64,000 bases of DNA, taken from Elmis aenea. Lineage: Eukaryota > Arthropoda > Insecta > Coleoptera > Elmidae. The notes beneath the pieces were generated by a model. That model worked only from the letters and a program-made list of their open reading frames with translations. It made no database searches and had not been told where the DNA came from. Position 1 is the stretch's first letter; every line of letters starts with the position of its first letter. Below, piece after piece: positions 11,010-21,829 of this stretch. The stretch is taken from assembly GCA_947652605.1 (NCBI GenBank), contig OX393583.1, positions 13,991,222 through 14,055,221 of the forward strand. The letters run 5' to 3'. A program made the translations under genes and the position numbers.

Positions 11010-12230
11010 GGCGCCAAATTTATTAACGAGGTTATTTCCTCGGGTTACTACTGGTATACGACGGAGTCGTGTCTCCCTTCCTGCTGTACGTAGTCGGGTA
11101 GCTACAGTGAAGAAAATAATGATTCCAGGTCTTTATTAAAAATTAAAATAAATAAATAATAACAGGACTTCACATTAATTTAAGATCTCGCGGTAGTGAC
11201 TTCTGGGACCAGTAACGAATAAATAAGAAAAACTGATCGACTTAATGATGTGAAGGTCGATGTAATAAAACAATAATTTAATTTAGTCCACGTCGGTCCT
11301 TTAAAATAAAATAAAAAATATTAAAACGGTACGGTACGGAAGCTGAGTCGTGACAACACCGCCTCAGCGATTAACGGACGGGTACTAAGTCGTGACAAAC
11401 ACCGCCTTAGTAAACAGGAAAACTAAGTCGTGACAAACACCGCCTTAGCGAGTATCGGACGGATACTAAGTCGTGACAAACACCGCCTTAATAGCAGGAA
11501 TGCTGTCGTGGCAACACCGCCTTAGCCGGATGGAATACTGTCGTGACAGACACCGCCTTAGTAGCAGGAATGCTAAGTCGTAACAACACCGCCTTAGCCG
11601 GATGAAATACTGTCGTGACAGACACTGCCTTAGTAGCAGGAATGCTAAGTCGTGACAACACCGCCTTAGCCGGATGGAATACTAAGTCGTGACAAACACC
11701 GCCTTAGCAGCAGGAATTCTAAGTCGTGGCACCGCCTTAGCCGGATGGAATAGTAAGTCGTGGCAGACACCGCCTTAGTAGCAGGAATGCTAAGACGCGA
11801 CAACACCGCCTTAGCCGGATGAAATACTGTCGTGACAGACACCGCCTTAGTAGCAGGAATGCTAAGTCGTGACAACACCGCCTTAGCCGGATGAAATACT
11901 GTCGTGACAGACACCGCCTTAGTAGCAGGAATGCTAAGTCGTGACAACACCGCCTTAGCATGGTTAGGAAGCTGTGACTACACCGCCTTAGCTAAAGGTA
12001 GAGGACTCTGGCTGGATCATAGGCCAGAAGTGACTTTCAGCAATGAAACGCGGCCTTTTATAGCGGTTGAGTCGGAGTGGGAGCGTCCGCGTCCCACCTA
12101 TACTGCGCGGTCAGAACGGTCGTTAGCGGCGTGTTTCCAATAGCGTTGGAAATTATCAGATCGCATTTCAAAACAATGGAATAATTTATCGAAATAAGTT
12201 ATTTCATTACAGTATTTAAAAAAAATTAAG
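11010..12230 (-). mobile_element. Probable solo LTR (minus strand) with tandem-repeat leader
   Basis: Read on the minus strand: a TATAAAAGG box at 12062-12054, a long tandem-repeat transcribed region (11996-11335), an AATAAA at 11137-11132, and TGGCGCC at 11016-11010, a primer-binding-site-like motif just outside an LTR. This order fits an LTR with U3, R and U5. No gag or pol follows and the 5' border was not resolved, so the class (Ty3-like likely) is inference. Confidence 0.5.
11335..11996. repeat. 36-bp / 72-bp tandem array
   Basis: Roughly 18 units of about 36 bp are built on AAGTCGTGACAACACCGCC and arranged in alternating pairs (one spacer CGGATGAAATACTG, the other AGCAGGAATG). Many units are bounded by CTAAG and CTTAG, so each can fold back. 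The second haplotype copy has one 72-bp pair fewer, a VNTR difference. Confidence 0.85.
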
Positions 12231-13093
12231 TTGATGATGGTTCTATGTTATCTCAAAATATAAAGCGTAAGAAGTTGCCATGGAGAAGTGCTTCCAGATT
12301 GTCGATATCTTAAAAAGTGTCGGAAATGGGACCAAAAAACGAAAATCAATTTTTTCAATTTTTCCTCAATAACTTTTGAACTAAGACAGCTATGAAAATT
12401 TTCTTTGCAGATATTTGATGAGCATCTAATTTCGCAGCTTTGCCGTAATTTAACCGACCTCGTAGCTCTTAAGATAAGCGAGATTCCCATGCATTTACTC
12501 GAATTTGGGACACCCTGTATTGCACGGCAAAAAAAGTTTTAAAAAAATTTATAACGGTACAAGATCCTCATGTTCCTCATATTAAATCATACACCCTGTA
12601 GGTATATCACACTAAATGTATGATATCTTGATAATAATGTCTATTATAATCGCATTGAACAATGGAAAACAATACAGTTGCGATAAAACCAGGGCTGCGG
12701 AGTCGGGAAAAAAAAAGTCGACTCCGACTCCTGATAATTTTAGTGGACAGGCTCCGACTCCGACCAAATTAAATACTAAGGCTACGGCTCCACGTACGAT
12801 ATTTTAACGCATGTATCTGCGTTAAATTGACGGGCAAAAATAGGTAACATAAGTTTAAATGAGAGGAGGCTCCACGTCCGATAACGGATCGTACTACTTC
12901 TGCGTCTTCAAAGTCATAACGCACTTGGACGCAGCTTGTTCCATTTTCAATCCGATAAATAATCGAGTCAGTATCGTGACACGCGGCTCCATGTGCGTTG
13001 TGCATGCGTCCGTCCGCCTACTCCTACTGGTGACATTGTCTTGTGAATTTTAATTCTCTTGATTTGCCCGCTTTTGCTATTTTTCACTGCGAA

Positions 13094-13195
13094 ATGTCGG
13101 AAATAGATAGCGAAATTTTAATTTTAGAAGTAGAGAAGCATCCATGCCTGTATGATTTAGGCAACGAAACTATAAAAATGGCAGCATGGATGGAT
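13094..13195 (+). pseudogene. N-terminal stub of a Harbinger MADF-domain protein
   Basis: The frame begins MSEIDSEILILEVEKHPCLY, the signature start of MADF DNA-binding proteins that partner Harbinger transposases. About 34 residues remain before the deletion junction. It faces the transposase remnant on the other strand. Confidence 0.65.
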
Positions 13196-13558
13196 GTTTA
13201 CATTTTTCTCTTGCCAGGGTACTGATCCCTGGTCGGGACAAAAATATGAAGTAAATAAATCTTTGATGTCAATTCCATTAAGGTTTCCCCTAGTTCCCAA
13301 AGCATGAATACTATCTAAAGAGCACGTTAATGTGTCTTCGAATTGATAGCCATCACGTTTTCTGACAAAATTGTGCAGTGCACAACATTTTTTAATGATA
13401 GTCAGCAAAGTCAGGATTAACATCAATCGGATGATGAAAAATTCGGCATTTATTGGCCAATATACCAAACGTACACTCTCTACATACCGTCGTGCTTTTG
13501 AAAGATGGCAATTGAAGATCTTCTCATGCGTAAGGTTTCTGTTTGGGAAACGCCTCAT
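13157..13558 (-). pseudogene. C-terminal part of a PIF/Harbinger transposase (HARBI1-like)
   Basis: RNLTHEKIFNCHLSKARRYV and CCALHNFVRKRDGYQFEDT match the conserved end of DDE_Tnp_4 (Harbinger) transposases. The catalytic N-terminal two thirds are missing, so the element would depend on a full-length relative for movement. Confidence 0.8.
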
Positions 13559-14262
13559 TTAATTTTTACTTAGGGCAAATGCAGAACTATCGAGCGGTAG
13601 AATGTCGTGCGTGGAGCCAGGTTGTTGCGTTTTGCTTCCGATATAGGTACGACTTGTATACGTTTTGAAAACGATACGTGGAGCCGGGGTACACGATGCG
13701 TTTTTAGTCCGTCAATTTAACGCAGATACATGCATTAAAATATCGTACGTGGAGCCGTGGCCTAAGACATTTTATGGTGTGTAATATAGCAAAAAATATT
13801 ACAAACATAAAAAAATTATTTAAAAATTGAGTTTAAACTTTGCGGCAAAGGACCATCTCGCAATTGTTTGTTGTACTCGGAGTCGGAGTCGGAGTCGGTA
13901 CATTTTTTCCGACTCCGACTCCACAGCCCTGGATAAAACACTTCAATATCGTTATTAGCGTCGAAGAAAGATATGCATATCCGGTTTGCTTGGGTTAACG
14001 AATACACACACTTCATATCATTCTATGCAAATAACGTTAGTTGACGGTCACATAGTTATGTAAGATTGCGATCTTTTTTATGGTGGTAATCACTGACAAT
14101 ATCGAAATCAACGTAATTCTGATAAACGCTATCAAGGCGCCCTTCCCTAGCCCAATTCCAATGAAATTCGTCGTTCAGTATGAATCAGTGAATTTTACGT
14201 GCAGCTAGACAACGGTAGGCGTGTGTCGCGCTATACACGTTTTTGTTGTTTTTTTTTTTGCG

Positions 14263-14370
14263 ATGGCGAGAAATTTCCTCCGCAGTTTAAGCACAAGGAC
14301 GACGAGCGATGCTGGAGCTAATATACCACTACAAGACAGCGACGAGAGGTGGAAAAAACTCTTTAGAAAA
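14263..14370 (+). CDS. rho-4: Rhomboid-4-like exon 1, copy A (probable allele)
   Basis: ATG at 14263 opens 36 codons ending in WKKLFRK|GTAAGT. Joined in phase 0 to the next coding exon it completes the helix that precedes the first EF-hand (WKKLFRK then YDTDNNG), which supports both the start and the splice. The region upstream contains a T-run and no in-frame ATG. It differs from 27354-27461 at two residues (N/D and D/A). Because the whole surrounding segment is repeated across a sequence gap, I read this as the second allele rather than a second gene. Confidence 0.75.
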
Positions 14371-15078
14371 GTAAGTGAACTTATGTTTTTAAACCGATTA
14401 TAGTTTTCTTAATCTTTCGTTGTGAAATTGAAATTTTAAAGTAATTAACGAGTTTTTAACAACTTGCTAGATTTTAAATGGTAAACTAATATTTGTTTTT
14501 AAACAGAAACTTGTTTTCATGTAGCTATTATGATTATACAAAAAAGTACAAAGAAACAAGCGAATGGACATACGTAAACAAACTACCTGATGTCCCAAAA
14601 TACAAGCTACAAAGTCGGTTAAATGGGTACTAAATTTAGGGTTGAATTTAAATTTGAAATAAAAGTATTACAGCTCACCTAGTTTAAAGGTAATTGAAAT
14701 AACAACGAACAAAATTGTGTTTAACTTTTTCTGCATTATTACCTTAACTTTTTGAGATACAATGGAAATCCAGGTAATCTTCCAGGACGCCATGAAAGTG
14801 TCCACTATCTGCAGCTGGATTCTGTAACTTTGGAATTAACGGTAATTCAAGTTCATTACTACGTTGTTAATATGACCCACTTCTACGAAAAGCGATGCTC
14901 TATAACCCACCGGTGGTAATTCACGGCGGGTTTACCCAAGTTAAAGTTGAGTATCTGCTATTTTAGGAAAGTTAGTTCAGAAAATCCTACTACGCACGTT
15001 CACAAGTGAAATGTGTTTAACGCGTATATGTTTAAAAATTACCGCCATGTCACTTTGTACACTCTGTCTTACGTTAAG

Positions 15079-16193
15079 CAGTGGCGGATCTTGATTTTGT
15101 GGGGCCCAGGCGCAACCTGATCTGGAGGCCCCCTATTAAGATGGTTCACTAAAATGAACAATGCAGAAAAATCATAACGTTTTTTATTTTTAGAACCAAC
15201 AAAAACATAAACACAAAAATCAAATACGGAAACAAAATATTCTCAAGTACCAGAAAAAAAAATCACATACCCATTTAAAAGAAAAAATCCCCTCAGGTAA
15301 AAAAATCACAGTAAAATTCTGCATCATACAGTACAGGTGGTCCAAATTCGATGGGACTACAATGGGTATCTTGCTTAATAGTCAAGATAGAGAAACGGTT
15401 AAATTACTAAAAATGTTTAGTTTTTTTAGAACAAACTCAGAACAGTTTTCAAAAATATTCTATCATTTCCGGTTTTTGAATTATTAATGAAAAACTGTTT
15501 TTTTGTTATATTTATAATGTGTCATATCTCCCTTATTGTTTTAAATATCGAAAAAGTTTATAAAGATTATTTTTAGATATTTTTATGTAGGTAGATTTTG
15601 ATAGTAGGTACTAAAAAAAAATTTACGCTCGCCGTTTATTTTCAATAATACGCAAGTTACAAACATTTTTAAAATTTTTTAAAGATGAGAAACAAAAAGC
15701 AGGTTGTGAAAACAAAGGAAAATCGGAAAAGATAGAATATATTTGACAAGAATTCTGAGTTTGTCCCAAAAAACTGCACGTTTTTGGTACATTAACCGTT
15801 TCTCTATCTTGACTATTAAGCGAGATGCCCATGTAATCCCATCGAATTTGGACCACCCTGTACAGTACATCGGCTTGCAGTGCACTGTAATCAGTTACAA
15901 GCAGGGTTGCAAGTTTTGGCGATTTGGAACCAAATTGGCTATCATTTTTGTTTAATTTAACATGTTTTTTTTTTTAATTGGCATCAATGGCTATTACACA
16001 ATACCCACTATGAAAATAGGTTTTAGAAGATATTACAATTTGCCTACAATTATTATTTTATTAATTCTCATATTAACAGACAATAAAAATTTAATTTTGG
16101 TTTTTGAGGATGACGAACCCAACGATTCTGAGGCCCCTTTTTGCCGAGGCCCGAGGCGCGCGCCTCATGTGCCTGTGCGGTAATCCGCCACTG
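15079..16193. mobile_element. hAT element (CAGTGGCGGAT ends), copy A
   Basis: CAGTGGCGGATC at the left and ATCCGCCACTG at the right are flanked by CGTTAAG and CGTTAAAG. Interrupted by the palindrome 15334-15860. No transposase recognised. Allelic to 28170-29285, so the insertion predates the split of the two copies. It lies in intron 1 of the rhomboid gene. Confidence 0.8.
15334..15860. mobile_element. Palindromic CAGGTGGTCC element nested in a hAT, copy A
   Basis: Left end CAGGTGGTCCAAATTCGATG and right end CATCGAATTTGGACCACCCTG are inverted copies flanked by TA. Its overlapping reading frames on both strands are arm translations. Confidence 0.8.
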
Positions 16194-16256
16194 CGTTAAA
16201 GAATTTATGGTAGTTTTTTTTTTAAGTTGTGATACGTTTTGTTCCTATTTTTTATA

Positions 16257-16803
16257 CTTCCTCTGTCCCGAAATAAGTGTCCGATTACTATATTTGCTGG
16301 ATCTTAATTGTATTTTAAAACGTAAATTGTAATTGTTTATAACGTCAAGAAAAATATGTCAAAAGTGACATTTGTGCATAGTCAGAAAGTTTAAACACGT
16401 TAGCTCGGCTTTTGGATCGTTATTTTAAAAACATACTTTATCTTGCCATTTTAAACAATACCGGTGTAGACACATCATGAACAGGGAAGAAGTTCCTGTA
16501 GTTGCACCACAAAGAAAAAAGCCTAATCTGTCACAGAAAAGCGTCAAAGTGTGTACCATTACCTGCTATAAGAAAGTTGGTGCATGAGAAATTTTAAGCA
16601 TCACTCATGAATATTTCAAAAATCGCTTAAAATCTAGTGTGCTATGACTGTTTATTAAACTTTTTTTAATTTTAAAATTTGTTTTAGACCATGCACCAAC
16701 TTTTATCAAGAATAAAATTTTCTGGGAAATCGATAATACATTTTTTGTTCCATTTGTGCAGACAAAAATTTTTACCAAATCGGACACTTATTTTGGGACA
16801 GAG
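16257..16803. mobile_element. Mariner-like element (CTCTGTCCCGAAATAAGTGTC ends), copy A
   Basis: Both ends read CTCTGTCCC..AAATAAGTGTCCGA inward with TA at the left flank. Near 16476 a frame starts MNREEVPVVAPQRKKPNLSQ and, after a one-base shift, continues KRQSVYHYLL, resembling the N-terminal helix-turn-helix of plant-like (Osmar-type) mariner transposases. The right flank has expanded into a TAA microsatellite that is absent from copy B. Confidence 0.65.
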
Positions 16804-19245
16804 ATAATAATAATAATAATAATAGTATTACACAACGATTTTGTAAAGTTTTCGTATCTTATAGTTTTGTTTACTGAATTAATTTTGTTTCAATGGTCAG
16901 CACTTTGATGGGTATTTTTTAAATTGGACCAGTGATGTGGTAAAGTAATTCTATTTGTTTAGTTGATTGTATTTATTCATTGCAGTATTTTATTGTTACA
17001 AATAAATTAATATACAATGTAATTTATATATTAAGCTGGACTGTGAAATTAAAATTGGTGAATAATACACAAAGATATGACAAAACTTAATTTTGATATA
17101 ATTTTGTGCATCTCGCAAGTTACGTTTGCATATTTCTTAATGTAGCGTTTATTCTTTTCTTCGTTCCACCATAAAATATGTGTTAGATGGGCCATCATTC
17201 TGAAAGAATGTAAAAATACCAATATACTGTCATGCGAATAATATACATTACTAGTTTACATGAGGTATTTATTTACTTGTTGAATGAACACAATATAATA
17301 TTACGGATTTAAAAATGTAACAAAATTAATATCAATTTGTAAAATAAAAGATTTACTGTACTTACCAAAGCGCTATTTCGTCGCTTCGTTTCTAAATTTA
17401 CTAATATCCAACACACTTAATTATTGTTAATAAGAATAGTTTCTTTTTTAATTCAACACAAATACAACACTCCAAAAATTTACTTAAAATATAAAAATTC
17501 ACCCCCAATCACTAAATGTTATTGAGTAAACAAGTCGAAATGACAGGTTTTAGCCTTAAACGCGGCTGTCGAGCCAGTTCACGTGAATTACGTCTAGCAT
17601 TTACAGTAATGGTGCCTGTCCACGTGAGAGTAAACTACTCTCGATAGCAGCGTCGCCAAGGATACAGCCAATCGCGAGTTACTCTCAGGGGCTGTATCCT
17701 TGGCGACGCTGCTATCGAGAGTAGTTTACTCTCACGTGGACAGGCACCATTAGGGTTCATTCTTGGTCCTCAGTAGAAACGGAATATCATATACGCGAAT
17801 TGGGAAGTCACCACTAACGCGTGGTGTTTACGCTGATGTTTAAAAATTACGGAATAAGGGGGCTCGTAGATCAAATGTGCGTCGGATATTTCTGTGTCGA
17901 CCTATTGCTATCATTTTCATTACTTATTAAAGAAAAGTTTAAACCAAGCTTTAACCTGACCACCTATTACTGACCAAACGAATGACGATCATGTTAAGGG
18001 TAAGTTAAAGCTTCTTTTTTTAAATCAAACGGTATTTGTGATCCTAGCACTCATATTTGACACGGAAATATCCGAAATACACTTGACCTACCAAGACGCC
18101 CTGACGGTGTCCACGATCTGAAGATTATCGAATTTCTATCGATTGTTCCTCGACTAATCGTTTTCCTGTATGTTTCGTTTATTTCATACAGTCCCGATTA
18201 AATTCCATATAAAACGAGCAAAAATCGGACTGCATCGATCGTAATCCTATTCATCGTTTTACCGCTTTATTCGTTCAAATTTTTAACTGCATCGATCGTT
18301 TTTTCAAAATAACAAATCCATATTGCAAAGTAAAATACGAATGCTGCGTTTTACGGCTTCTCACGGTTGCCTCTGACGTTGTCCTTGAGAAGCTTTTCAA
18401 GATACGGACTGAATTCTTCAAATTGGCATCACATTTGATAAATACTAACTCACGAGGACGCTCTTGTTTGCATTGGCCTAATAAAGGCTTAGGTTTAAAC
18501 AGCACATACACATACTTGTGTATGTATACATGTGTATTTATCTTACATGAGCAAATATTTGTTTGAGATGATATGATTTTTTTCGTATGTTCCCCCATCA
18601 ATGTTTTCCCGCATTTATCGTTTTTTTTTTCAACAGTCCGTTCAAAAACAATTGATAGAGCCTTACTTTATTAAAAAATTATAAACACTTTTCGAAAGCA
18701 ACTATTTATTGTCCAAACACTATTACATTTGAATTTTGTGCCAGACGTTTCGTCTCTTTTAAACCATCAACTTCGTTAATTCTTGTACACGACATATTGG
18801 ATTTTTGTATGAAAAAGTACTTACAATTATGAATACGATGATATAATATACTATAAATGTAATTAGAAAAACAATCGATGAAAATTATAAATAGCGATTC
18901 CCATCAAATCAAGTTTGCTATTAAACAAAATGTATCCAAACTATTCCAAACCATAATAAAGATTTAAACTGCCAAGTTTTACGACTTTTACGAATACACT
19001 TACAGTAGCTGCACTAATTTTAAGCAAATCGTGATAATCAAGCATTAAAAAAATAGGTATCATAAAAATATAAAGTAATGGTCAGTTTTATCTCTAAATG
19101 CCACACTTTACGAACGCTTATCTTGTATCAGATTGCAGTTTTAGATGAAATGGAAAATGTGTTCCAATAGTTAAATTTTAACGTTTATATTCAAATTCAA
19201 TTCATTCTGGGTAGTAGAAATTCTTAATAATACTTTTGAAAAAAA
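16804..19245. other. Intron sequence, no gene seen, copy A
   Basis: Apart from the 140-bp MITE at 17610-17749 I recognise no coding sequence or transposon end. The 108-codon frame at 18275-18601 (-) is low-complexity and similar but altered in the other copy. Confidence 0.5.
17610..17749. mobile_element. 140-bp foldback MITE, copy 2
   Basis: Same 60-nt arms and 20-nt loop as 348-487, starting TGGTGCCTGTCCACGTGAGA. Flanks TAA and TTA. Allelic to 30829-30959. Confidence 0.85.
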
Positions 19246-19249
19246 CATG

Positions 19250-19510
19250 TACTGCTCGGCTGCGTTTTTGGATATCACCCAGGCGTTTGACAAAGTGTGG
19301 CATCAAGGTTTACTGCACAAGGTAAAAGCAAAACTACCAGAAACCTATTATCGGGTCCTACAGTCCTAACAAACAGACACTTCATGGTAAAATACCAAGA
19401 GGAAACAACACAGCTGTACCCTATAGAATCGGGGGTTCCACAGGGCAGTGTACTGGGACCGATATTATACCTTGTCTACACCGCAGACAGCCCAATATCG
19501 AAATTCTTGT
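19250..19510 (+). pseudogene. Jockey-type reverse transcriptase fragment, copy A
   Basis: AAFLDITQAFDKVWHQGLLH (first catalytic-Asp block) is followed after a frameshift and stop near 19370 by SGVPQGSVLGPILYLVYTAD, both standard motifs of Jockey-clade reverse transcriptases. It is broken by the frameshift, and the YADD block is not retained. Confidence 0.8.
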
Positions 19511-19533
19511 TTTTTTTGTTATAAATATTGAAC

Positions 19534-19725
19534 TAGAGAGCAAAAAAATTGAACTAAACCGAAAATAACCGTTTTTTTTTTCGTTGAAACCGAAATTAAC
19601 CGTAATAAAATTCGTTCCGCTTCCGGTTTCGGTTTTTAAAGTTTGCAGTTTTTCGTTTCGGTTCTTTTCAAAATTCCGGTTATTTTTGGTTTTTGATTCG
19701 GTTCCGTTTCAACTCTCTGGTCACG
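19534..19725. mobile_element. hAT-like fragment rich in AACCGAAA repeats
   Basis: Short AGAGAG-bearing ends face a core of AACCG/CGGTT repeats similar in style to 52986-53150. Present in both haplotype copies (33030-33240). No target duplication could be defined. Confidence 0.35.
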
Positions 19726-19870
19726 GCCAAAAACAAAATAGTTGCCGGCACCGGTTTTGCTATCGTCTGTGAACAGCGTCAACTTCCGGCGCTGGTGCCG
19801 GCTGCGGCAACGGCACTGGTTTTGCCGTCGTGTGAGAAAACAGCCTTACTATCAATAAAACTGCTACCTA

Positions 19871-20094
19871 AAGGCGCGTCCCCATTATGCCGATATATGC
19901 CAACTGGCAATGCCAGTTGGTGCTGCCAAGAGTAATGTGGACGTTTGTTAGCCTGTGCCAGTTGGCAAAATTGTGCCAACTGGCATGCCAAGCCGAACCC
20001 GACTAGTGTCGGACCAAATCAAAGGAAGCAACTGGCTTTGCCAATTGGCATTGCCAGTTGGCATAATATATCGGCATAATGGGGACGCGCCTCA
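19871..20094. mobile_element. MITE with AAGGCGCGTCCCC ends (copy A allele)
   Basis: AAGGCGCGTCCCCATTATGC is mirrored at the right and the interior repeats GCCAACTGGCA. TA flanks it. Copy B carries a different element at exactly this TA (33390-35349). Confidence 0.75.
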
Positions 20095-21472
20095 TACAAA
20101 CCGTATTTATTTTATCAAGGTCACATATATAAATCATAAATATGTCATGAAGATCCAAACCTAAACATACATTTGATGACTGATAATTGATAAATATTGG
20201 GAAAATCAGAATTGCCTTGTTGGTTTTACATTTTTCATGCTTTTGTGTGTGCAATCGGTCTTATCTAACGTACTTTTGTGATTTTTAAAGATTGGTTAAG
20301 TACTGATAGCGTACATGTTTGATACGTTTTAACTGACGAATACTTCCTTACAATCCGTAATTTTAATGTTGAATAAAACGATTATTTGCTTTTTAAAACT
20401 GTCTTTAATTCAAGTTTGACTATGCAAGGTCCAGCGGCGCAACCAGAAATTTTGAATGCGGTGTGCAGCAAAATATTTTTTTAATAATATTGTTTATAGC
20501 AAAAAAAACTTATTATAAGAATTTGGAGAAAAACTAGGGAAATCAGAAACTATTTTATAAAATACTGAAAAATTTAAGAACAGACCGTAAACACCAACTA
20601 ATAACTATCAAGGATAAAGCAGGAAATATACCTACTAACAGACGAAAAGGAGATAATGGAAAGATGGAAAGAATACTTTGAAGAATTATTAAACCCGAAC
20701 AAAAAGAAAATAACACTAAAAAATGAAAGAAAAGAGCAGACAAAACTCAACACAGAAGAACAAGAAGACGGCATTACAATAGAAGAACTACAACAAGGAT
20801 TAAAGAAATTAAAAAACGGTAAAACACCAGGGCTGGTATTCTCAACTCCTCCTGTTCAGCGATATCGCTACCGTTGAACGCTAGGGGTGCACAAACCACT
20901 GACAATCGTATTCCCAACGTCTCCTCTCGCAGGCGCTCCATTCGCGTTCAACGCGAGTGGGTAGACCCACTCCTCTTGGCAAATACCGCTCGCTTTGCAC
21001 TCAGATCGTAACCTTTGTGTGTGTGTTGTGAGTTGTTTTCTTTTATTATGGATGATATTAAATTTATCAATTTAATTGAGGACTTAGAACAGGCTTAAAA
21101 TGATGTGGCCGAACCTTATAATTTAATATTATTAAATTCATTTACATAGGGTTGCCAGAATATCACTTTAAAGAAACATTTTCTCTTTTTTAATTCTGAT
21201 ATTTCTTTTTTCATGTAAAAATGTTCACTTTTGTTCTCTTTTTCGGTTACCCTTTTTTGAAATGAGAATGTTTGGTGAAGTTCATTTAATATTCGAACTT
21301 AAACTTAATGCATACAATTACAAGAATATTTCTTGTAATTATTTTTATGATGAGTTTAAAAATAATACAGAAAAAACATCCTAACATCTATTACTTCAAA
21401 AATTGAATTTAATTAAAAAGGAATAAATGTATGAAAAAAATGTTTCTTAAAGAACCAATAGATTCTAATAAA

Positions 21473-21829
21473 TTAAATAAACGAAAAGTTGCTGGTTTTC
21501 AAACAGGTTTATTCGTTGCAAATTTTAAAAAAGATCCGACATGTTTCGCCGATGTTATTTTATCGGCATCCTCAGGGATGTTTTTTTAAAAAGTTGAAAA
21601 ACGTTGAATTATGTTAAAATTGTTGAACATTTGTGAAAAAATTGAATTATCTGTTGATTTTAAAAACACAAATGTTCAACAATTGTAACATAATTCAACA
21701 TTTTTCAACTTTTTAAAAAAACATCCCTGAGCATGCCGATAAAATAACATCGGTGAAACATATCGGATCTTTTTTAAAATTTGCAACGAATAAACCTATT
21801 TGAAAATCAGCAACTTTTCGTTTATTTAA
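21473..21829. repeat. 357-bp inverted repeat with hammerhead-like arms
   Basis: TTAAATAAACGAAAAGTTGC starts one arm and its reverse complement ends the other; arms run about 150 nt with a short AT-rich loop. Imperfect direct repeats (GATTCTAATAAATT) lie at both sides (near 21461 and 21863). Each arm carries a motif CTGAG-GA..stem..GAAAC resembling the ribozyme-like region of Penelope-like retroelements. Confidence 0.7.
21534..21579 (-). ncRNA. Hammerhead-ribozyme-like motif
   Basis: Minus strand order: ATCC (stem I), CTGAGGA (core), T plus GCCGAT..ATCGGC (stem II), GAAA (core), ACATGT palindrome (stem III), then C and GGAT (stem I). Core and pairing match a type I minimal hammerhead except for one extra U between the core and stem II and a very short stem III that would favour dimers. 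The sister motif on + at 21723-21768 has a C in place of the core G. Self-cleavage is inference only. Confidence 0.4.

Larger units (their letters stand above)
10495..12517. mobile_element. 2-kb palindromic CAGGGTGTCCC element carrying an LTR
   Basis: Arms of about 270 nt (10495-10766 and 12245-12517) read CAGGGTGTCCCAAATTCGAG inward and are flanked by TA. The 1.5-kb interior is occupied by LTR-like DNA (about 11010-12230). The second haplotype copy preserves only the right part (25877-26642). Confidence 0.8.
12780..13762. mobile_element. PIF/Harbinger deletion derivative, present in copy A only
   Basis: About 54-bp terminal repeats start GGCTACGGCTCCACGTACGA (other end GGCCACGGCTCC) and are flanked by TAA on each side. 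The other copy has the uninterrupted site AATACTAAGACA at 26882. It holds the start of a MADF-type protein on + and the end of a Harbinger transposase on -, the arrangement expected if the middle of a two-gene autonomous element was deleted. Confidence 0.9.
12690..13931. mobile_element. hAT MITE with GATAAAAC target duplication, interrupted
   Basis: CAGGGCTGCGGAGTCGG at the left and CCACAGCCCTG at the right are flanked on both sides by GATAAAAC. Subterminal GACTCC repeats vary in number between haplotypes. Without the nested Harbinger it is about 256 bp; the allelic copy at 26794-27024 is uninterrupted. Confidence 0.9.

Noticed and set aside
11666..11961. Repetitive proteins in two frames over the tandem array
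   Set aside because: Both frames are translations of the 36-bp repeat and change with repeat number; there is no start context or homologue.
11335..11996. CRISPR-like array
   Set aside because: Spacers are themselves repeats, units are head-to-tail, and this is a eukaryotic genome; it is a minisatellite.
14500..14640. Possible extra exon with frame SYYDYTKKYKETSEW
   Set aside because: No acceptor/donor pair in the right phase, and exon 1 joins perfectly to the EF-hand exon without it.
18275..18601. 108-codon frame in the rhomboid intron (also 31485-31817)
   Set aside because: Low-complexity composition, indels between the two alleles and no family resemblance.
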